Below, piece by piece: positions 15,501-23,198 of a DNA stretch of 43,595 nucleotides (the stretch's first letter is position 1; each line of letters opens with the position of its first letter). Location: assembly GCA_964593865.1 (NCBI GenBank), contig CAZQKE010000030.1, forward strand, positions 1 through 43,595, in the 5' to 3' direction. This DNA comes from CAZQKE01 sp964593865 (GTDB lineage: Bacteria > Chloroflexota > Anaerolineae > JAAYZQ01). The notes beneath the pieces were generated by a model. That model was not told where the DNA came from and searched no databases. It saw only the letters and a program-made list of their open reading frames with translations. A program made the position numbers and the translations under genes.

Positions 15501-15616
15501 TGCGCCCGCCCGCCCAGGTTGCGCAGGCGGCGGCGCAGCATGTCTACCGTTTCCTCCGCGTCGGCCTGCAAGGCTTGAGGAGGCTTCAGCTGCGCCCAGG
15601 GGATCGGGTTGTCCAT
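12506..15616 (-). CDS. CHAT-domain (caspase-like) protein with CBS-like repeats
   Basis: 1036 residues. The C-terminus is a CHAT peptidase-like domain with both catalytic elements: YYFFCHG (His849) and VFLNMCESA (Cys930), followed by the usual LQRGARAVIGTE. The N-terminal part holds two related units, at about 134-230 and 265-365. Each begins with FDLFD-x-P, then a VVSAHPDETVAQVVARLKEL-type segment, then a strand ending in an E/Q-D-G-S turn. The pattern resembles a CBS-like pair. A beta-sandwich-like region (about 435-610, NLWFAEEDP onward) lies between. CHAT proteases act in bacterial conflict systems (for example with TPR or WD40 sensors, or as Craspase). Substrate and trigger are unknown. 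AGGAG lies 12 nt before the ATG. I recognise no exact family. Confidence 0.82.
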   Translation of the reverse strand: MDNPIPWAQLKPPQALQADAEETVDMLRRRLRNLGGRAQYNIPILIHLPDGAIAPTSAAMLRRLAAEMGATILHRRLGDLVERLCPQPWTAERAEAEQAATRRRLPVIVTGNGRPVGLALPPARAALIVTVTEEDFDLFDDPLLPDDPTIRPVVSAHPDETVAQVVARLKELPDPETAPVVVQMEDGSYRLVERQLDREIENFVAEVWNRSLKDLADRFRPVSARRLANLGREQARALSRRTPLLLLDEEGTAVGLMLPRRLRMTRPGGFDLFDEPLEQIPPGQPDLHPTEAIWVVPHTPLAEIAWQLRGKEADRVRIVVEQADGSFGLLTVRELNRRLSEEGWEALGRPLSDLFPTLPTVPARPFAQVGRRQVLTLLEREKRLILTMPDREPILLERWEAPPIMREAPPLDICRVPSHLLRRYLSWEMAVAMDTTPSPPTPREPRYVNLWFAEEDPAVPHRGALVQGRSYRLAVQIGALQARSIVAWDRTPGGPRPIVEPQERDAYLYISLFSQDFDIPEPTQALRLPREGETDILAFEIIPLRRTPAGERAELTLCLYYRTYLVQTFAVEAEIVAPGEAARSDKPQTARLTHARVSGFPEMETLPTRHLSLTITRDGLDRYRFTFLVDPDPDDAEAARRALALSCTVRLTRDDLTHLITKARRQLYNVVQVYETLREGKRALSRKALRALAQVGRQLYLKIFESTSAQALRDWMEANLPDGSILQVVDLAGDFVFPWSLVYTEPPWADDKPVDVTKFWGWRYQLVILTAHLLDTYRQAPPTITAEEPLRISVGLYERLMGISTQKAFFAGLPERSGQRVMAELRTRRRTMSRDLRDADRDLYYFFCHGYTERIATDIQLDADLLDLFARTAAAASEEQSESLREHLADLFDVSDSWLRLTRGKIPLTMLKETVPAEFSRHPLVFLNMCESAQVLPSLSDGFVPFFLQRGARAVIGTECSMNTRFADEFARAFLDRFFRGEPVGAILLALRRQFLERDDPLALAYTLYCDADLRLSQPLLEEEHPPGAPDNRVSS

Positions 15617-15693
15617 TGTTTCATTTTACTCCTATTGCCGGCCCTACGCCCTACGCAAAAACGGGACCGGGCTTTGTCCGGTTGTGTATGCCA

Positions 15694-15722
15694 ATTATAC
15701 CATATCCCGTCCCGTTTGTGGA
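15694..15722 (-). promoter_or_regulatory. Promoter of the CHAT gene
   Basis: On the minus strand TCCACA (15722-15717), 17-bp spacer, TATAAT (15699-15694). The predicted leader is about 70 nt and contains a small hairpin ACCGG-ACAAAGC-CCGGT. The rest of the 335-bp gap up to smc holds the smc promoter and GC-rich short inverted repeats, with no gene. Confidence 0.55.
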
Positions 15723-15913
15723 ATGGCCGGTGGATGCCTGCGGGCCGGGTGTCCCGGCGGCTCAACGCCGTTGGAATTGCAACTCGTCCGTTGGCCGACC
15801 GCCGCCGTGTGGGCAGCATCCGCCTGCACGAACGCCCGATCAGCGGCCCTCGAAGGGGCGGCTTCTGTCGCCGCTCCTTTTGCTTGGGCTGCCCGTCGTT
15901 CCGTTTCCGGCGG

Positions 15914-15942
15914 TTGACATCCCCCCAAAAAGCCGGTATACT
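15914..15942 (+). promoter_or_regulatory. Promoter of smc, placing the start site at the ATG
   Basis: TTGACA (15914-15919), 17-bp spacer, TATACT (15937-15942), a near-perfect vegetative promoter. The -10 box ends 9 bp before the ATG at 15952, so the transcript should begin within about 0-3 nt of the start codon. No Shine-Dalgarno sequence is present (CTCTGCCCACC). Confidence 0.85.
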
Positions 15943-15951
15943 CTGCCCACC

Positions 15952-18900
15952 ATGCGCTTGAAACGGTTGGAACTCCAGGGCTACAAAACCTTTGCCACCC
16001 GCACCGAATTCCTCTTCGATGGCGGCATCACCGCCATCGTCGGGCCGAACGGCAGCGGCAAGAGCAACATCGCCGACGCCATCCGCTGGGTCTTGGGTGA
16101 GCAGAGCTACCGCACCCTGCGCGGCAAGCGCACCGAAGACATGATCTTTTCCGGCAGCGCCCAGCGGGCGCGGGCGGGCATGGCCTCTGCCTCCCTGGTC
16201 CTGGACAACAGCGACGGTTGGTTGCCCATTGAATTCACCGAAGTCGTCATCACCCGCCGCGCCTACCGCTCCGGCGAGAACGAATACCTGCTCAACAACC
16301 GCCGTGTGCGCCTGCGCGACATCACCAACCTCCTGGCCAAATCGGGCCTGGCGCGGCGGACCTACACCGTCATCGGCCAGGGCCTGGTGGACGCCGTCCT
16401 CAGCCTGCGCCCCGACGCCCGCCGCGAACTGTTCGAAGAAGCATCGGGCATCACCCTCTACCAGAGCAAGCGGAGCGAGGCCCTGACCCGCCTGGAAGAA
16501 ACCCGCGCCAACCTGCTGCGCGTCAACGACATCATCAACGAGATCGCCCCCCGCCTGCGCCGCCTGGAACGGGAGGCGGAGCGGGCCGAACGGCAGGCCA
16601 TGATACGCCGACAGTTGGACGGCCTGCTGCGGACCTGGTACGGCTACCGCTGGCGGCAGGCCCAATTGCAATTGCAGCGTAGCCGCGATGCCCTGGCCCG
16701 CCGCGAAGCCGGCGTCGCCCAATACCGCCGGGCGTTGGAGGAGCTGGACGAACGGGCTGCTGCCCTCCGCGACCGCCGGAACCGCCTGCGCGAGCAGCTG
16801 ACCGAGCGGCGGCGGGAAAGCGACCGCCTCTACCGCCGGCTGGAGGCCGTCCAACGCCGGTTGGCCGTCTGGCAGGAACGGCTACGGCTCCTGACCCGCC
16901 GGGGCGATGAGTTGCAGGCCGAGCTGACCGAACTGCTGGCCCAGCTCCAGGCCGCCGACGAACGGCTGGCCGCCGACCGGGAGGACGTAGCCGCCGCCCA
17001 GGTGGCCCTCCGGGAAAAGGAAGCCCTGGTCGCCCAGGCGGAGGATGCCCTGGCCCAACACGAAGCCCGGCGCGATGACCTCTCACAGCAGCTGGCCCAG
17101 GCCCAGGCAGCCCTCTTTGATCTGACCACCCAGGCCGCCGACCGGCGCAACCGCCTGGCCCAGCTGGACGAGCGGCGGGCGGCCCTGGCCCGGGAACGGG
17201 CCGAGCATCAACAAGCCATCGCCGAGCAGGAGACCCAGGCCGAGACCCTCCGCGCCCGGCTGCAAGAACTGGCCGCGCGGCAGGCCCGCCTGTCGGAGGA
17301 GATGGCCGCCCTGGATGACAAAGCCGCCCATCTGGAAGCCGAATTGCACCGCATCCGGTCCCGCCGGGAGGAGTTGAGCGACGAACTGATCCGGGCGCGG
17401 CAGGAGGAAGAACGCCTCCAAACCCGCTACGACCTCCTCTCCCGCCTCCGCGCCGAGGGCGAGGGCCTCTATGCCGGTGTCCGCGCCGTGCTGCAAGCCC
17501 GGTCCCTGCCCGGCGTCGTCGGCCCTGTGGCCCGGCTGCTCCGCGTCCCCGCCGCCTACGAAACCGCCGTTGAAGTCGCCCTGGGTGGCCACCTGCAAGA
17601 CATCGTCACCGCCACCTGGGCCGATGCCGAACGGGCCATCGCCTACCTGCGGGAAGGGCGGCGGGGCCGGGCCACCTTCCTGCCCCTGGATACGGTGCGC
17701 CCCCGCACCCGTCTGGATGCGCCCCGCGACGGGGGGCTGGTGGGCATCGCCGCCGACCTGGTCGAGGCCGAAGAGCGACTCGCGCCGGTGGTTGAAATGC
17801 TCCTGGGGCGCACCCTGGTCGTCCGTGACCTGAGGGCCGCCCGCCGCCTCTTTGACCGGCTGCGCGGCGGATTTCAGATCGTCACCCTGGCCGGGGAGGT
17901 GCTGCGCTCCGGCGGCGCGGTCACGGGGGGGCGGCGGCGCGACCGGGCGCAGGGCCGTGTGCTGGCCCGCGAGCGGGAATGGCGCGAGCTGCCCGCCCGG
18001 ATCGGAGCGGCCCGTCGGCGTCGCAGCGACACCGAAGCAGCCCTGGCCGAAACGCGCCGGGCCGAGGCCCAAACGCGGCAGCGGCTGGCCGACCTGGAAC
18101 GACAGCGGCGGGAACGCCGGGCCGTTGGGGAATCCTTGCAGGCCCGGCAGCGGGAAGCGCAGCGGGAACTGGACCGGGCCGAACAGCAGGTCCTCCTCCT
18201 GCGGGAACGCATCGCCCGCCTGGACCGGGAGGCCGCCGGGCTGGATGAGCAGGAAGCCGCCTTGCAAGCGGACCTGGCGCGGCTGACCGCCGAGGAAGAG
18301 GCGGCGAAGAAGCAGCAAGCGGCCCTCCAGGCCGAATTGGACGCCTTGCAAGGCGAAGCACTCTACCGCCGCCTGAGCGAGGCCCGCACCGCCTTGGCCG
18401 TGGCGCAGGGGGCCTGGCAGCACCGCCGCGCCGCCCTGCAAGAAGCCCAAGAGCGGGCGGCCCGCCTGCGGGAGCAGGCCGCCGCCAAAGAGCGGCGCAT
18501 CGCCCAACTGACCGAGGAGCGGGAGGAACTGGCCCGTCGGATAGAGGAAAAGGGCCGGGAGGAGGCCCTCCTCCGCGAGCAGCTGGACGCCCTGGCGAGG
18601 CAGATAGAACCGGCGGAGGCCGAACTGGCCCGCCTGGAAGCCGAGCAGGAGACGTTGGACGCCGAGGAAGCGACCTTGCGGCTCCGGCTGCGCCAGGCGG
18701 AAAGCCGCCACGCCCAGGCCCTTTTGGCCCAGAGCCGCCGCCAGGACCGCCTGGAACGACTGCGGCGGCAGATCATGGATGATTTCGGCCTGGTGGAGAT
18801 GGAACCGGTGGAGGGGATGCCCGAACAGGGCCTGTTGCCCCTGGGGGAACTGGTCTCCTCCTTGCCCGTGGTCGAGACGCTGCCGGAGGGGCTGGAAGAG

Positions 18901-19581
18901 GAGGTGCACCGCCTCAAAGCCCAGCTGCGGCGCATGGGGTCGGTCAACCCCCACGCCCCCGACGAATACGCCGAGGTGCTGGATCGCTACACCTTCCTCA
19001 CCGGCCAGGCCGCCGACCTGGAAGAAGCCGCCGACGGTTTGCGGCGCGTCATCGCCGAACTGGATGGGGTCATGCGCCGCGAATTTCAGGCCACCTTCCG
19101 GGCCGTAGCCGCCCGCTTCAAGGAAAATTTCAAGGAGCTATTCGGCGGCGGGGCGGCCCGCCTGGTCCTCACCGATCCGGAAGACATCGGCCGGACCGGT
19201 GTGGAGATCGTTGCCCGTCCGCCGGGCAAACGCCCCCAGGCATTGGCCCTCCTCTCCGGCGGGGAGCGGGCCTTGACCGCCGTGGCCCTCATCTTTGCCA
19301 TCCTGGAGGTCAGCCCGCCGCCCTTTTGCGTCCTCGACGAAGTGGATGCCATGCTTGACGAGGCCAACGTGCGCCGCTTTCGCCGCGCCCTGGAAACGCT
19401 GGCCCAAAAGACTCAATTCATCGTCATCACCCACAACCGGGGGACGATCCAGGCGGCGGATACCATCTACGGCGTCTCCATGGGGGATGACAGCGTTTCC
19501 CAGGTGGTTTCCCTGCGGCTGGAAGGGGACCGCATCGCCGCCCCCGACGGCTCCACGGTAGATGTGGCCAAAGATGGGTAG
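15952..19581 (+). CDS. smc: Chromosome segregation protein SMC
   Basis: 1209 residues, full length. The condensin ATPase subunit that organises and segregates the chromosome with ScpA/ScpB. Walker A is GPNGSGKSNIAD near residue 32; long coiled coils flank a hinge (about 505-640, GVRAVLQARSLPGVVGPVARL onward). The signature LSGGERALTAVALIFAI and Walker B PPFCVLDEVDAMLDEANV are at the C-terminal head. The frame is open upstream to 15616, but that reading crosses the promoter; the canonical MRLKRLELQGYKTF start is at 15952. The message appears leaderless. A strong hairpin terminator follows the gene. Confidence 0.98.
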   Translation: MRLKRLELQGYKTFATRTEFLFDGGITAIVGPNGSGKSNIADAIRWVLGEQSYRTLRGKRTEDMIFSGSAQRARAGMASASLVLDNSDGWLPIEFTEVVITRRAYRSGENEYLLNNRRVRLRDITNLLAKSGLARRTYTVIGQGLVDAVLSLRPDARRELFEEASGITLYQSKRSEALTRLEETRANLLRVNDIINEIAPRLRRLEREAERAERQAMIRRQLDGLLRTWYGYRWRQAQLQLQRSRDALARREAGVAQYRRALEELDERAAALRDRRNRLREQLTERRRESDRLYRRLEAVQRRLAVWQERLRLLTRRGDELQAELTELLAQLQAADERLAADREDVAAAQVALREKEALVAQAEDALAQHEARRDDLSQQLAQAQAALFDLTTQAADRRNRLAQLDERRAALARERAEHQQAIAEQETQAETLRARLQELAARQARLSEEMAALDDKAAHLEAELHRIRSRREELSDELIRARQEEERLQTRYDLLSRLRAEGEGLYAGVRAVLQARSLPGVVGPVARLLRVPAAYETAVEVALGGHLQDIVTATWADAERAIAYLREGRRGRATFLPLDTVRPRTRLDAPRDGGLVGIAADLVEAEERLAPVVEMLLGRTLVVRDLRAARRLFDRLRGGFQIVTLAGEVLRSGGAVTGGRRRDRAQGRVLAREREWRELPARIGAARRRRSDTEAALAETRRAEAQTRQRLADLERQRRERRAVGESLQARQREAQRELDRAEQQVLLLRERIARLDREAAGLDEQEAALQADLARLTAEEEAAKKQQAALQAELDALQGEALYRRLSEARTALAVAQGAWQHRRAALQEAQERAARLREQAAAKERRIAQLTEEREELARRIEEKGREEALLREQLDALARQIEPAEAELARLEAEQETLDAEEATLRLRLRQAESRHAQALLAQSRRQDRLERLRRQIMDDFGLVEMEPVEGMPEQGLLPLGELVSSLPVVETLPEGLEEEVHRLKAQLRRMGSVNPHAPDEYAEVLDRYTFLTGQAADLEEAADGLRRVIAELDGVMRREFQATFRAVAARFKENFKELFGGGAARLVLTDPEDIGRTGVEIVARPPGKRPQALALLSGGERALTAVALIFAILEVSPPPFCVLDEVDAMLDEANVRRFRRALETLAQKTQFIVITHNRGTIQAADTIYGVSMGDDSVSQVVSLRLEGDRIAAPDGSTVDVAKDG

Positions 19582-19599
19582 GCAAGTCTAAGAAGGAGC

Positions 19600-19629
19600 A
19601 ACGCCGGGCCGATACCGGCCCGGCGTTTT
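19600..19629 (+). terminator. Rho-independent terminator of smc
   Basis: AACGCCGGGCCG (19600-19611) and CGGCCCGGCGTT (19616-19627) form a perfect 12-bp stem with loop ATAC, followed by TT. It lies between the convergent smc and membrane-protein genes. The T-run is on the smc side, overlapping the end of the stem. Confidence 0.85.
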
Positions 19630-19640
19630 CGGAATCGGCG

Positions 19641-20882
19641 TTACGGCTCTGACGGCGGGGCATCGGGAGCACCGGCTTCTTCATCCATTGCTGCAGCGGG
19701 CAGGACTTCATCCGAGAGTGGTGTCCGGGCTGCTTGGCAGCTTTGCGTGCCGAAGCGAGTCAGGATGGCCGCCCCCAAGCCGATGCTCGTCAGTAGGATG
19801 ATGACCGGCCAGGCGCAGCACAGAGGCTTGAGCACCCACAGCACCGCCGTGAGGGGCACGGTGATCAGCAGCCCTACCAACGTCGCTCCCAGGGGCCGCA
19901 CATAACCGGCTTCCAACACCTGTACCGCCTTTTTGCCCACCGCTTGGGCCAGCGACACCCACCCCAATACCATTGCCCCGACCGTCGCCACGGGGACCGG
20001 TAGCAGCACCAGCACAGATAGGAGCGCGATCAGCACGCCGACCGGGATCAGGATGATGGTGCTCATCAAGGCTGCGGCAACGAGGATGATGATGATCATC
20101 AGCACCGCAGCCAACGATTCAAGAAAGGCGGCGATGAGGAAGGTCAGCAGCCCCAGCCCCAGGCTTTGGAGCGGCATGAGGGCGATGCATTCGGCGACTT
20201 GGTGGGTGTGGCGCGGCCAGATAAAGACGATGATGAGGCCGACGCCGATGACCAACAGGCCCAAAAAGCCGGCCGTCAACAACCGCCCAAACAGGCGACC
20301 GATTTTTTGCCATACCGTTTCCCGTGGTGGCCGGGCGGGGAGGGGGGGCACTTCCGGCGGGGTGGGCTTTTGCACTTCGGGCGGGATGATTTCGGGCAAC
20401 TGCTCACCGCGAATCTGGGCGCCGACGGCCCGGTCCAGTTCTCCTCCCATGACCATCAGGTCGCCGTTGATGACGGCACTTTCCCGAATCTTCAGTTCGC
20501 CGAACATGACCATCAGGTCGCCGTCCACTTGCCCGGCGACATCGCCGTCACCGCGGCTGACAAATGCGTCACCCTGCACCTGTCCTGCTTCTTTCACCTC
20601 CAGGTCGCCGCCGATGACGGCCAGATCGCCTTCCACCCGCCCGGCCAGGGAGATGTCTCCGTTGGTGACAAAGACGTCGCCCCTGACCACGCTGCTCTCC
20701 GGCACGGTCAGATCGCCGCCGAGTACACCCAGGTCGCCGTCAAAAACCTCACCCGGTTCCAGGGTCACGTCCTCGTGGACAAAAATGCGACCGTTGTCCA
20801 GGTTGATGTGGGGGTCATCGGCGCGGGAGACCGACAAGGGCAAAAGCACAACCAGCAAGCCGATCCACAACCACTTTTTCAC
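19641..20882 (-). CDS. Polymer-forming (bactofilin-like) repeat protein with C-terminal membrane domain
   Basis: 413 residues from a GTG start preceded by AGGAGG. A signal peptide or first membrane helix (about 1-21) is followed by a right-handed beta-helix-like region (about 40-165) made of repeating G-D-L/x-V-x-G-G-D-L units, such as DGDLGVLGGDLTVPESSVV and EGDLAVIGGDLEVKEAG. A Pro-rich linker (about 168-190) leads to several hydrophobic helices (about 205-385). This arrangement is common in Chloroflexota and Bacteroidota as the last gene of ECF sigma operons. It follows the anti-sigma gene by 16 bp, so it is probably the envelope component of that system. Exact function unknown. Confidence 0.85.
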   Translation of the reverse strand: MKKWLWIGLLVVLLPLSVSRADDPHINLDNGRIFVHEDVTLEPGEVFDGDLGVLGGDLTVPESSVVRGDVFVTNGDISLAGRVEGDLAVIGGDLEVKEAGQVQGDAFVSRGDGDVAGQVDGDLMVMFGELKIRESAVINGDLMVMGGELDRAVGAQIRGEQLPEIIPPEVQKPTPPEVPPLPARPPRETVWQKIGRLFGRLLTAGFLGLLVIGVGLIIVFIWPRHTHQVAECIALMPLQSLGLGLLTFLIAAFLESLAAVLMIIIILVAAALMSTIILIPVGVLIALLSVLVLLPVPVATVGAMVLGWVSLAQAVGKKAVQVLEAGYVRPLGATLVGLLITVPLTAVLWVLKPLCCAWPVIILLTSIGLGAAILTRFGTQSCQAARTPLSDEVLPAAAMDEEAGAPDAPPSEP

Positions 20883-20898
20883 AGCCGTCCTCCTTCAC

Positions 20899-21477
20899 TC
20901 AAGCATAGCCGTTGTGTCGGTGGTGGCCGGGGCGGCCGATGAACAGCCACAGCCAGGTTCCGGCCAGGACCACCAGTCCAAAAGCCAGCAACATCATCAA
21001 GGGAGGGCCGTAGCGCAGCAACAGGTCGCCCAGGAAGAGGCTGGCCCCTTTGCCGACCAGCCCGATTCCGGCAGCGATATGGGAAACGGCGCCGATGTGT
21101 TGCTGCACGGCGGGCACTTCTCCCAACCGACCCCAAGCGATCATGCCGAACAGGAACAGGACAAGGGCCGTTGCCGCCGCCCCGGCCAGGGATAGGGAGC
21201 CGGTCAAGGCTGCCAGCCCCCGGAACCATCGTTGTCGCCGTTGCTCTTTTGCCACCAGCCGTCGTTCTACACGAAGGGCAAAACCGAGGGGCGGACCGAC
21301 CATTTCCGATTGTTTGAACAGGGCATCTACCCGCTGCATGGCTTCCCATTCGGCCCGGCATGTCGCGCAGGTCGCCAGGTGACGATCCAATTCCTGTTGC
21401 CCCTGGGCATCCAGGAGGCCGTCTTGGGCCAACGACATCAACGGGGTGATTTTGTCGTTCTGTTTACAGCGGCGCAT
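20899..21477 (-). CDS. Anti-sigma factor with zinc-finger (ZAS/HC2-like) domain
   Basis: 192 residues. The N-terminal domain has the ZAS motif H-x3-C-x2-C (HLATCATCRAEW, about residues 28-39), which binds and holds ECF sigma factors. Two hydrophobic segments follow (about 90-115 and 155-185), so the protein is membrane-anchored. The start at 21477 follows GGGAGG and lies 11 bp after the sigma gene stop. The frame is open further upstream but only across the sigma gene. It probably releases the sigma factor in response to an envelope signal. Confidence 0.92.
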   Translation of the reverse strand: MRRCKQNDKITPLMSLAQDGLLDAQGQQELDRHLATCATCRAEWEAMQRVDALFKQSEMVGPPLGFALRVERRLVAKEQRRQRWFRGLAALTGSLSLAGAAATALVLFLFGMIAWGRLGEVPAVQQHIGAVSHIAAGIGLVGKGASLFLGDLLLRYGPPLMMLLAFGLVVLAGTWLWLFIGRPGHHRHNGYA

Positions 21478-21488
21478 CTTCCGCCTCC

Positions 21489-22037
21489 CTAATTTTCTGT
21501 CAGGCGGGCAGCCATCATCCGGCGCGCCCGGTGCAAGCGCGATTTGATCGCACTTTCGGTCGTTCCCATCGTGGCGGCGATTTCCCGGTAGGACATGTTG
21601 TACCAATAGCGAAGGATCACCGCCGCCCGGTAATCGGGAGGCAGGGTGTCCAGCACCCGCCGTACCGCCGCCCGCCTTTCCTTGCGGTCCAACACTTGGT
21701 CGGGCGAAGGGGTGTCGCCGGTCAACCACCGGGGCGGCAACGGGCCGTCCAACGAAAGTTGCGGTGATCGCCCCTTGCGCCGCAAGATGTCAATGCAATG
21801 GTGCGAGGCAATTGAGAGCAGCCAGTTGACGAATTTCCGCCCCGGCTGGTAGGTGGCCAGTTTGGTATAAGCCCGGACAAAGGTCTCCTGAGCCGCATCC
21901 TCTGCCTCCGCCGGATCGCCCAGCATCCGATAGGTCAGGTTGTAAACCGGTCTCTCGTAGGCGCGTACCAGCCGGCCGAAAGCCGCTTGGTCCCCTCTGA
22001 GCGATTGCTCGATCCAGGTCCTTTCCTGGTCGTCCAT
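21489..22037 (-). CDS. ECF (RpoE-type) RNA polymerase sigma factor
   Basis: 182 residues. Sigma region 2 is visible as YNLTYRMLGDPAEAEDAAQE and FVNWLLSIASHHCIDILRRK. Region 4 appears as LPPDYRAAVILRYWYNMSYREIAATMGTTESAIKSRLHRAR with its helix-turn-helix. The ATG at 22037 is preceded by GGAGGAA; the earlier in-frame ATG at 22055 overlaps that ribosome site. It heads a three-gene operon with the anti-sigma factor and the beta-helix membrane protein. No convincing promoter was found. Confidence 0.96.
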   Translation of the reverse strand: MDDQERTWIEQSLRGDQAAFGRLVRAYERPVYNLTYRMLGDPAEAEDAAQETFVRAYTKLATYQPGRKFVNWLLSIASHHCIDILRRKGRSPQLSLDGPLPPRWLTGDTPSPDQVLDRKERRAAVRRVLDTLPPDYRAAVILRYWYNMSYREIAATMGTTESAIKSRLHRARRMMAARLTEN

Positions 22038-22098
22038 CCTTGTTCCTCCATGCACATCCTATACGGATGACGTTCCCAAAGGTTGCCCTTTGCCGGGG

Positions 22099-22130
22099 GA
22101 TAGACGCGCCGAAAGGGGCGCGGATCTATC
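22099..22130. repeat. Hairpin upstream of the ECF sigma gene
   Basis: GATAGA-CGCGCC (22099-22110) pairs with GGCGCG (22117-22122) and TCTATC (22125-22130), with a 2-nt bulge and loop GAAAGG. It is about 60 bp upstream of the sigma gene start and could lie in its leader or act as an operator. The rest of the 321-bp gap (22038-22358) shows no gene, only this hairpin and the one at 22312-22341. Confidence 0.5.
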
Positions 22131-22311
22131 GGCGGCAGACCGGGCGTCGTGGAAAAGGGGACGGTCGCGGGGCCGTTGGCCGGGGGATCGGGGTTTTTCC
22201 GCGGGGTTCGGCGGGCGGTGATGAAGGTTCCACACGGCACGCCGAGGGCGCCGGGAAAGGGTCGGCTCTACGATTTCTCCCCTGTTCTCGGCGTCGGAGA
22301 CGATGGACGCA

Positions 22312-22341
22312 CCGCGGGCAGGAAGCACATCCTGCCCGCGG
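22312..22341 (-). terminator. Strong hairpin after the gene ending at 22359 (possible terminator without T-run)
   Basis: CCGCGGGCAGGA (22312-22323) and TCCTGCCCGCGG (22330-22341) make a perfect 12-bp stem with a 6-nt loop. It starts 17 bp past the stop of the minus-strand gene. No T-run follows on that strand, so it may be a 3'-end stabiliser or a weak terminator. Confidence 0.5.
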
Positions 22342-22358
22342 GCCTGGCGGGCTGCCGT

Positions 22359-23198
22359 TCAATAGGCTCCACCCGGAAAGGTATCTACCCCTGCGTGCTG
22401 ACCCACACGTTTGTACATGCGGATTCCGTGCCACGGCTCGCCCAGGATGCCGTCGTGGATGGCCCAGCTTCGCCCGCGAACGGTGCGCCAAGCATCCGGC
22501 CGACGGAAGGGGGTTGAACCGTCCAATCGTTCATAGAGCAAGCCTCCGGGCCGGAAGTTGAGGTCAATCCACTGCATCTTGCGCAACCCCTGGACATAAT
22601 TGCAGCCCAACCGTTCCAAGATGATGGCATTGTGGTAGGCCAGCGGCTCCATGAGGTAGTAGTCGTGGCCCAAGCGTTGGACGAACTCCTCAAAGAGGGG
22701 AACCAGGACGCGGCTCAAACGCAGGCCACGCCGCACCTGACCGGGGGCCAGTCCGGCCTCCATGGCTCGGATCTCCTCCGGGATGTTGCGCTTGAAGGTC
22801 CCGAATTTGGTCCGTTCCCCTTGCCAATCCCGGTCGGTTTCAAACCGCTCCGAGTCGGGATCGTTGACGATAAAGAGCAGGACCTCAATCTGGTTCAAAC
22901 GGGTGTCGGCCATTTGCAGGTAGAGCAGGGGGTCGGGGAAGCCGATGCAGGGCCGGACATCAATTTCTACAACCCGGCTGCCTTCCGGGCAGGTGAAAGT
23001 AACGAGGCGATTGCCCTGGGCGTCGCACAAGGTTTCGGGGTCTATGCCGTAACGGGTCAGGACGCCGCAGGGCAACAAGTGACGGTAGATCTGCTCTTTG
23101 GTCTTTTGCGGCAGGCTGTTGATCTGGCGGATGGAGTAGAGCTTGACGCCGTCCACGATGAACCTTTCCGGGCCGGGATGGCAATCGCTATCGGTCAT
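22359..23198 (-). CDS. Conserved-looking protein of unknown function, translationally coupled to smpB
   Basis: 279 residues, not recognised. It is globular, without membrane segments or signal peptide. Visible stretches are FIVDGVKLYSIRQINSLPQK, VTFTCPEGSRVVEIDVRPC, IEVLLFIVNDPDSERFETDRDW and DYYLMEPLAYHNAIILERLG. Four cysteines occur in the first 105 residues. Its ATG overlaps the smpB stop codon as ATGA (23195-23198), implying coupled translation, so a role near trans-translation or simply shared expression is possible. I do not assign a function. Confidence 0.8.
   Translation of the reverse strand: MTDSDCHPGPERFIVDGVKLYSIRQINSLPQKTKEQIYRHLLPCGVLTRYGIDPETLCDAQGNRLVTFTCPEGSRVVEIDVRPCIGFPDPLLYLQMADTRLNQIEVLLFIVNDPDSERFETDRDWQGERTKFGTFKRNIPEEIRAMEAGLAPGQVRRGLRLSRVLVPLFEEFVQRLGHDYYLMEPLAYHNAIILERLGCNYVQGLRKMQWIDLNFRPGGLLYERLDGSTPFRRPDAWRTVRGRSWAIHDGILGEPWHGIRMYKRVGQHAGVDTFPGGAY

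Noticed and set aside
15616..15951. N-terminal extension of SMC to 15616
   Set aside because: It crosses the promoters in the intergenic gap; SMC proteins begin at the MRLKRLELQGYKTF motif.
17083..18954. Long antisense open frame across smc, and similar ones across the Mo subunit (6392-9061) and the surface nuclease (33489-35327)
   Set aside because: These are GC-driven shadows of strongly recognisable genes on the other strand; they lack family motifs and ribosome sites.
22038..22100. ECF-type autoregulatory promoter (GGGAAC on the minus strand near 22077)
   Set aside because: A GGAAC-like -35 is present, but no convincing -10 at the right distance, so it was not listed.
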